Notes under the pieces: model-generated
Seen by the model: the letters and a program-made list of their open reading frames with translations, nothing else
Told to the model about the DNA's origin: nothing
The model's database searches: none
Shown: positions 59,201 to 64,000 of the stretch, piece by piece
Position numbering within the stretch: the stretch's first letter is position 1
How the letters are laid out: each line of letters begins with the position of its first letter
Assembly (NCBI GenBank): GCA_949130485.1
Contig: OX422184.1
Location: 18,166,324 to 18,230,323, forward strand
Source of the DNA: Agelas oroides
Lineage: Eukaryota; Porifera; Demospongiae; Agelasida; Agelasidae
Length of the DNA: 64,000 bases
Reading direction: 5' to 3'
Made by a program: the position numbers and the translations under genes

Positions 59201-62200
59201 AAATAGTAGCCACACATGCAATTGGAAGCTTTGAGTAAAATAATCACCGCCCTTGAACAGTGACCACAGCTAGTACATAAGGCACTTGAACACATGTATA
59301 GACTGTGTCTGTTATATGATTCCTTTCCATGGCTATAACTGCAGCACTGAGATGCTGCCCGTACAACAGTTGTCACACTGTCATTAGCTGCAAAGGAGTC
59401 AAGTGTCAGCAAAGTGACAAAAATGGCTCCGTATCCCTAGGCCTGTCTGTATCACCTGTTTGTATCTTAGCCAGCTCCACAGGAATAGACATTGCTTTCC
59501 AATTGTAACTAAACAAGCGAAAAAACTAGCAGCTGTGGTGTTTGATCGAGGAAATGTAGAACATGGTAGTGCTCAACAGGTCCACAATTGGCTTGCAATA
59601 AGGTTTGATACAGTTGTTCTCCCTGTCACCCCAGCACAGCTGATAAGGCCTTGTATTGGCCAAAATGCATCCTGCACAGTGGGTGACTTTACATAACACC
59701 TATATATAGGCCTATTTGTTTAGAGAGATGTGGTTCGTTGATTGTTCATGCATGAAAACTTATCAAACTCATCAAAATTAATGTACACTAATGTTATCAT
59801 AAAGGGGTTGCGTTGATGTTTCATGTAAACTACAATACTGCCCTTTGTTAATGCTTACCACAATCTCCACATTGTGTGTTTGCAGTTGTATCACAAGTTT
59901 CAGATACACCAGCCAGGATTTCCTTGCCTATTTAAAGCACACATGTAAGTAGCAAACAACTAGTGGAACCAAAATTTGTACAAAGCCATGCACAGCTCAA
60001 CAAACTTCCTGTGAATTGTCAACATCACTTGTATACATAAACAAGCAATGAACCAATTTCGCTGGAAGTAGAGCAGACCTAGAAAGTCGGAATGTGTTCT
60101 AGCGTCATCAGGTTCACTGGGAGATGGGGACTGCTATCTCATGCAAGAATTAAAGGCAGTTAGGTAGTGGAAGCTCGAAGGTAACATCTCTTTGTACAGC
60201 TGTCCTTCAGCTATATGGGGACTACTACTTATCTCACGCTCAAAATGCAGTCAGATGGCTGATCTTATCCAAAAGGTCGGCAGAAGCTCCTTGAAGGTAT
60301 CTTCTCTTCGTGCAGTTGTCCTTGGTGTAGCTGTCTTTCGTTCAAATATCGTAGCTATCATAATCATCACGTGTTGTTGATGTGCAAATGCGTGCGTGTG
60401 CACGTACAGAAGCGCTGGAGGCACCAGAAGTACTAATGGACAAGGCCTGATTTGAGTGAGGCATAAGTTAGACAGAAAGATGTTAAAAGCCGTGCATGCA
60501 TAGCATGCAGTGTGTGCATAAGTATCACAGATTTGCACACAGAATCTTGTGTATTATTATAGTAGGTACAAGATTCACAGAACTTAGATATATATGCCCT
60601 CCATCTCACAAATGCCTACTTAGTAATCTTTCACATACGTACATATTACTTACATATCTTGTATTCAGGGCTCATCACAACAAGAGCAAAAGTTGTCAGA
60701 GAGAGAACAAAAGGAAGATATGTCAGAATGTTGAAGAGGTAGACCCACATCCCAAAATTCTTCCACTTGTAATGCAGGAGACTGCCAACCAGTGGATGCT
60801 CCAAAAGATCAAGACGACCACTGTCAATCTGTAGGACATAATGTGTACTATACATTTCTGGCTAAATCGTTGACATGCAGTCAGCATATTTTTAAATAGA
60901 AGTATTTTAATGCGAAGAGCGTGATCAAATAGTAACCAAACATACAATGTGCTTCATTGACTATACTCATGGTAGAGTATGTACTAAGCATCCATACACA
61001 TTTGGGCACATATTAGAAAGATGGGGGGGAGCAATAGATTGGTAAATTGGACGATTGAGCATAGGTGGGCCCTTGCTTTTCAACCTTGCTAAGAAGTTGA
61101 GTAAGGTAGGCACTTGCTAAGTGGTAGCTATAGGTGCTTCACATGTATAAATATACTCCATAGTATTACGTTAGTGATAGGAGAAACAAAAATGAACTCA
61201 ACGATTTAATTACTAACTGCAAAGTGTAATTATACCATCATCATGAGTGGGTGAGTAGATTTCTCAAAACCAACTGGTCCCCAAGAGGATTGCCATGTAC
61301 TGTTGTCACGCTTCTTGACAGCCTCCAAGTGCTCAGTCTCACTGTAAGTGCCATCCTCATCCTTGTAGCTCTCCTCCACTCTTTGAGACAACAATTCAAT
61401 GCAGATAGGTAAATGTTTGTTTGGGTAGTCATGTACAATCTCTGCTATATCTGCACATCAAATTGAAAATTATTACTGTGTATTTCCATTACATTGCAAC
61501 GTTCAAAGTGCTGTATTACTAAACTTCTGATAAGGGTGGGGCTCAAATGTGCTATGAAGATGCATCAGATAATAATGCATTTATGAAGTGCATGTTAGCG
61601 CCGATCATAACACAAGTTCAGCAATACAGTATGGAAACACAGCGATGAGATTGAAGTATGTCATAGAATAGTCTTTAATTTCTGTGCAGGATTGTCACAT
61701 ATCAAATTAGGCTCAGGAAGGAAGCAATAATAAAAATTGGGCTACTTTTCAAAGCCGCTGTACATGACTTTCACATAATGAAAGTTAGTAAATTTATAAT
61801 ATATATACTTACTTTTGTTTTTCAGGCTTTCCATTGTCTCTTCTGAAGTCCTCCAGAAACTGGTAGTCAAACACAACGGTGTCAGCATTGTCAGGGTCAT
61901 TGAGAGTACAACGATTCAGTACCTTGGCTGCTACATCTGTGCAGAGGTGCCAAGTATATGTAGGGTCAATGCGGTATAAGATAGAATTACACTCTTTAGT
62001 AACTAACCCCTTATATTAAGGGAAAAAAACAGTGTACCCCCTACACAGTTTTTCCCCTTATTATAAGTGAAAAGGTTGTTCAAGGGATAGTGTGTCCCAC
62101 AGTTAGTAAAGAGTGTCATCTTCTACCAAACCGGTCAATGCTAGGAAAGTAAACTTATTAGATTTGAACTAACTACCGTAGTCTCGCGAAAAAGGGCCCA

Positions 62201-63818
62201 ATATATCAAATATCTGCCCACCCCCCATTATTGCTTCAAAGGTCTAAAGTTTACTCCAAAAAGTGCCCACCCAATTGACCTCGTGCGGAAAGTTTTCAAA
62301 TGCAACATGATGCAAGGTTAGTCTATAGTTACACAGAAAATGATGTGATACTAATACAGTATCTAAAAGTCACTGTGGCAGCTTCTGAAAAATTCTGATT
62401 AGCTTTTCCACATGACTAGGTTTGCCAGTAAAATTAAAGATGCATGGAACTTCGAGTCCTTTTCCTGGAATGTTAGAACGCTGCCGCTTGTCTGTAACTT
62501 TGCATGTAATTGTGTTGTTCCTCTCCAAACGCTTTTTCGTGGTAAAATGCAGCAATGTTACAAATATCCGCCCACCCCCTTGTCTGAGCACAAAGTAATG
62601 TGTACCGCCCATCGGCCCTTTTTCGTGAGACTACGGTATATACAGATTACAGAGTCAAGTTTAACCATATTAATATACCTGGCATTCTCTCTATCATCAA
62701 TCTGAGGGGCGTAATCTTGCACTCAACTGCTATGCCTCTGTATTTTCTCATTGCTTCTACCCAAACATCACTGTCAATGATGGCACTCATGACATCACTA
62801 TTGGACAACATAGGGAGCATACTAAATATACAGGGTTACGTGAACATTAATGCGCACACTCCCTCTGTTTAATCACAACAGTGAGATAGGTATATTTGTA
62901 ATTTTCATTAGTTTTGCTATTTTGGACAGTCCTGACAGAAATTTTGCTATTTTTGACAGAAATCGAAGATAAGTCTGTCGTGCAGTTTGATCTCACCACC
63001 ACGCTCGAAGTGAACTGCCACTAAGGGTGGGGCTCACACTTTTTTTACTTTCACCAAGCAGACACAGTTATCAAGTACCTCACTTTCTTCTAAATTAGAT
63101 ACACATGGTGGAATCACTACCTTTATCACAGGCCATTGCTAACTTACGTGATAATTCCTGTCACTACTTATGATATATACAACAAGCTGCTCTTCTGGAA
63201 AGCTATGGTAAAATCGGTGTAAATATACTTGTGGAGCATGGGACATATAGTATGAGTCTAACTGAGTCAATGCTACCTTTCCCACAAACTTTAGACTCAA
63301 GCTAGTGCAAAAAAAGGGGAGAGGAGTATTAGCGAGTATAGGCAATGTACATGTTGTGTATTAAGTGAAACATATTCATGGCCTTTATCAATGACTTCTG
63401 CAATTTCAACACTTTGAATATCTGCCCCCGACTTCAGCAGTATGTTGATGACTTCAGCCTGATGTTCATCACAAGCACATCGCAGAGCAGTTCTTTCCTG
63501 GAGAGAATGAAGCACACCAGCTTATGCATAGAAGCACAGCAAAAGTAAAGTAGAGTTTCTACTGTAGACTTCAAATTATTTGGCAACAGGTACATCAACA
63601 AAAACTGAAATACATGTTATTCTGACTATAATGGCATTCTGCATGAACTCTGCAGTATGACCGATAAAAGCAAAACTGGTCTGCTTTAATGGTTAATTGA
63701 TTCTACCTGATAATCTCGTAATTCAATGCAGCTTTTATTTACACCAATCAAGTATTCAACCAAATCTGCATGACCATGGCTGGCTGCAAGGTGAAATGGC
63801 GTTTCATCATTCGCATTC
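56233..63818 (-). CDS. TRPA-like channel gene 3, partial (N-terminal exons beyond right edge)
   Basis: Exons: 63818-63707, 63497-63376, 62821-62679, 61936-61813, 61380-61236, 60828-60654, 59927-59859, 59022-58604, 58379-58179, 58089-58021, 57474-57265, 56738-56652, 56591-56529 and 56325-56233. The order is ankyrin repeats, linker, S1, S2-S5, pore and S6, post-S6 helix and coiled-coil tail, as in gene 2. The codon that is TAG in gene 1 is CAG here. The donor after exon 63497-63376 reads ATATGT where the other copies have GTATGT, so the exon would not splice normally unless a nearby GT (4 bp on, changing frame) is used. Sequence is nearly identical to gene 1 and shares both of its MITE insertions. 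Confidence 0.75.
61973..62132. mobile_element. 160-bp MITE with 9-bp duplication, unit C copy
   Basis: Same borders and GGTCAATGC flanks as 14185-14344; absent in unit B. Confidence 0.85.
62176..62636. mobile_element. 461-bp TA-flanked MITE, unit C copy
   Basis: Same element and same TA site as 14388-14848; absent in unit B. Confidence 0.85.
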
Positions 63819-64000
63819 CTGAAGAGAAAATGATATTTGGTGTAAAATTGGGTATTTATTTATTTATTTATATCAGCTTCACCATCCTCACACCTCATTA
63901 AAGACTACAATTTTGCACACACAGTTGCGTGCATTCAGTACAATAGCACCTTTGTTATCCGAACATTATTCATCCAAATCCCCAATTGTTCAGACATAAT

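Overview
The window looks like metazoan nuclear DNA. Its genes have many short introns with GT..AG borders, and it carries several TIR-bounded MITE-like elements, microsatellites and animal-type genes (ankyrin-TRP channel, BEN domain, protein kinase). The compact introns, sponge/cnidarian-like transposase and high MITE load suggest an early-branching animal, most likely a demosponge; this is inference, not proof.

Host layer: an imperfect tandem array of a two-gene unit (about 17 kb). Each unit has (i) a minus-strand ankyrin-repeat cation channel of TRPA type with about 19 coding exons, and (ii) a single-exon plus-strand gene for a 331-aa protein with a long Gly/Ala/Val-rich hydrophobic core. 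The 331-aa gene starts divergently from the 5' end of the neighbouring channel gene. From left to right: 5' exons of channel gene 0 (291-2511; the rest lies off the left edge), 331-aa copy A (4660-5655), channel gene 1 (3' part 8424-16667, 5' part 33217-34126), 331-aa copy B (34392-35387), channel gene 2 (38573-50310), 331-aa copy C (52472-53467), and channel gene 3 (56233-63818, running off the right edge). Every channel copy with enough sequence to judge shows a different lesion. Gene 1 has a 5' deletion and an in-frame TAG, gene 2 has lost a splice acceptor, and gene 3 has lost a splice donor.

Inserted layer: positions 16923-32486 (15,564 bp) form one transposable element sitting inside an intron of channel gene 1. 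It has perfect 57-bp terminal inverted repeats and a 2-bp TG target duplication. The paralogous intron of gene 2 keeps the unoccupied site near 46933, so both ends can be set to the base. The element carries a six-intron-phase-consistent BEN-domain gene (370 aa, minus), an 11-exon CACTA/EnSpm-like transposase (881 aa, plus) fired from a 247-bp head-to-head spacer, and a two-exon protein kinase (402 aa, minus) convergent with the transposase. All three reading frames are open through every predicted junction. The element also has dense subterminal ACAAGGTTGT repeats at both ends, a one-sided array of 52-bp hairpin repeats, a large compound TG minisatellite and at least five nested MITE-like insertions.

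The most interesting candidate system is this cargo-bearing element: transposase, BEN-domain DNA-binding protein and kinase in one mobile unit, with a natural empty-site control in the same window.
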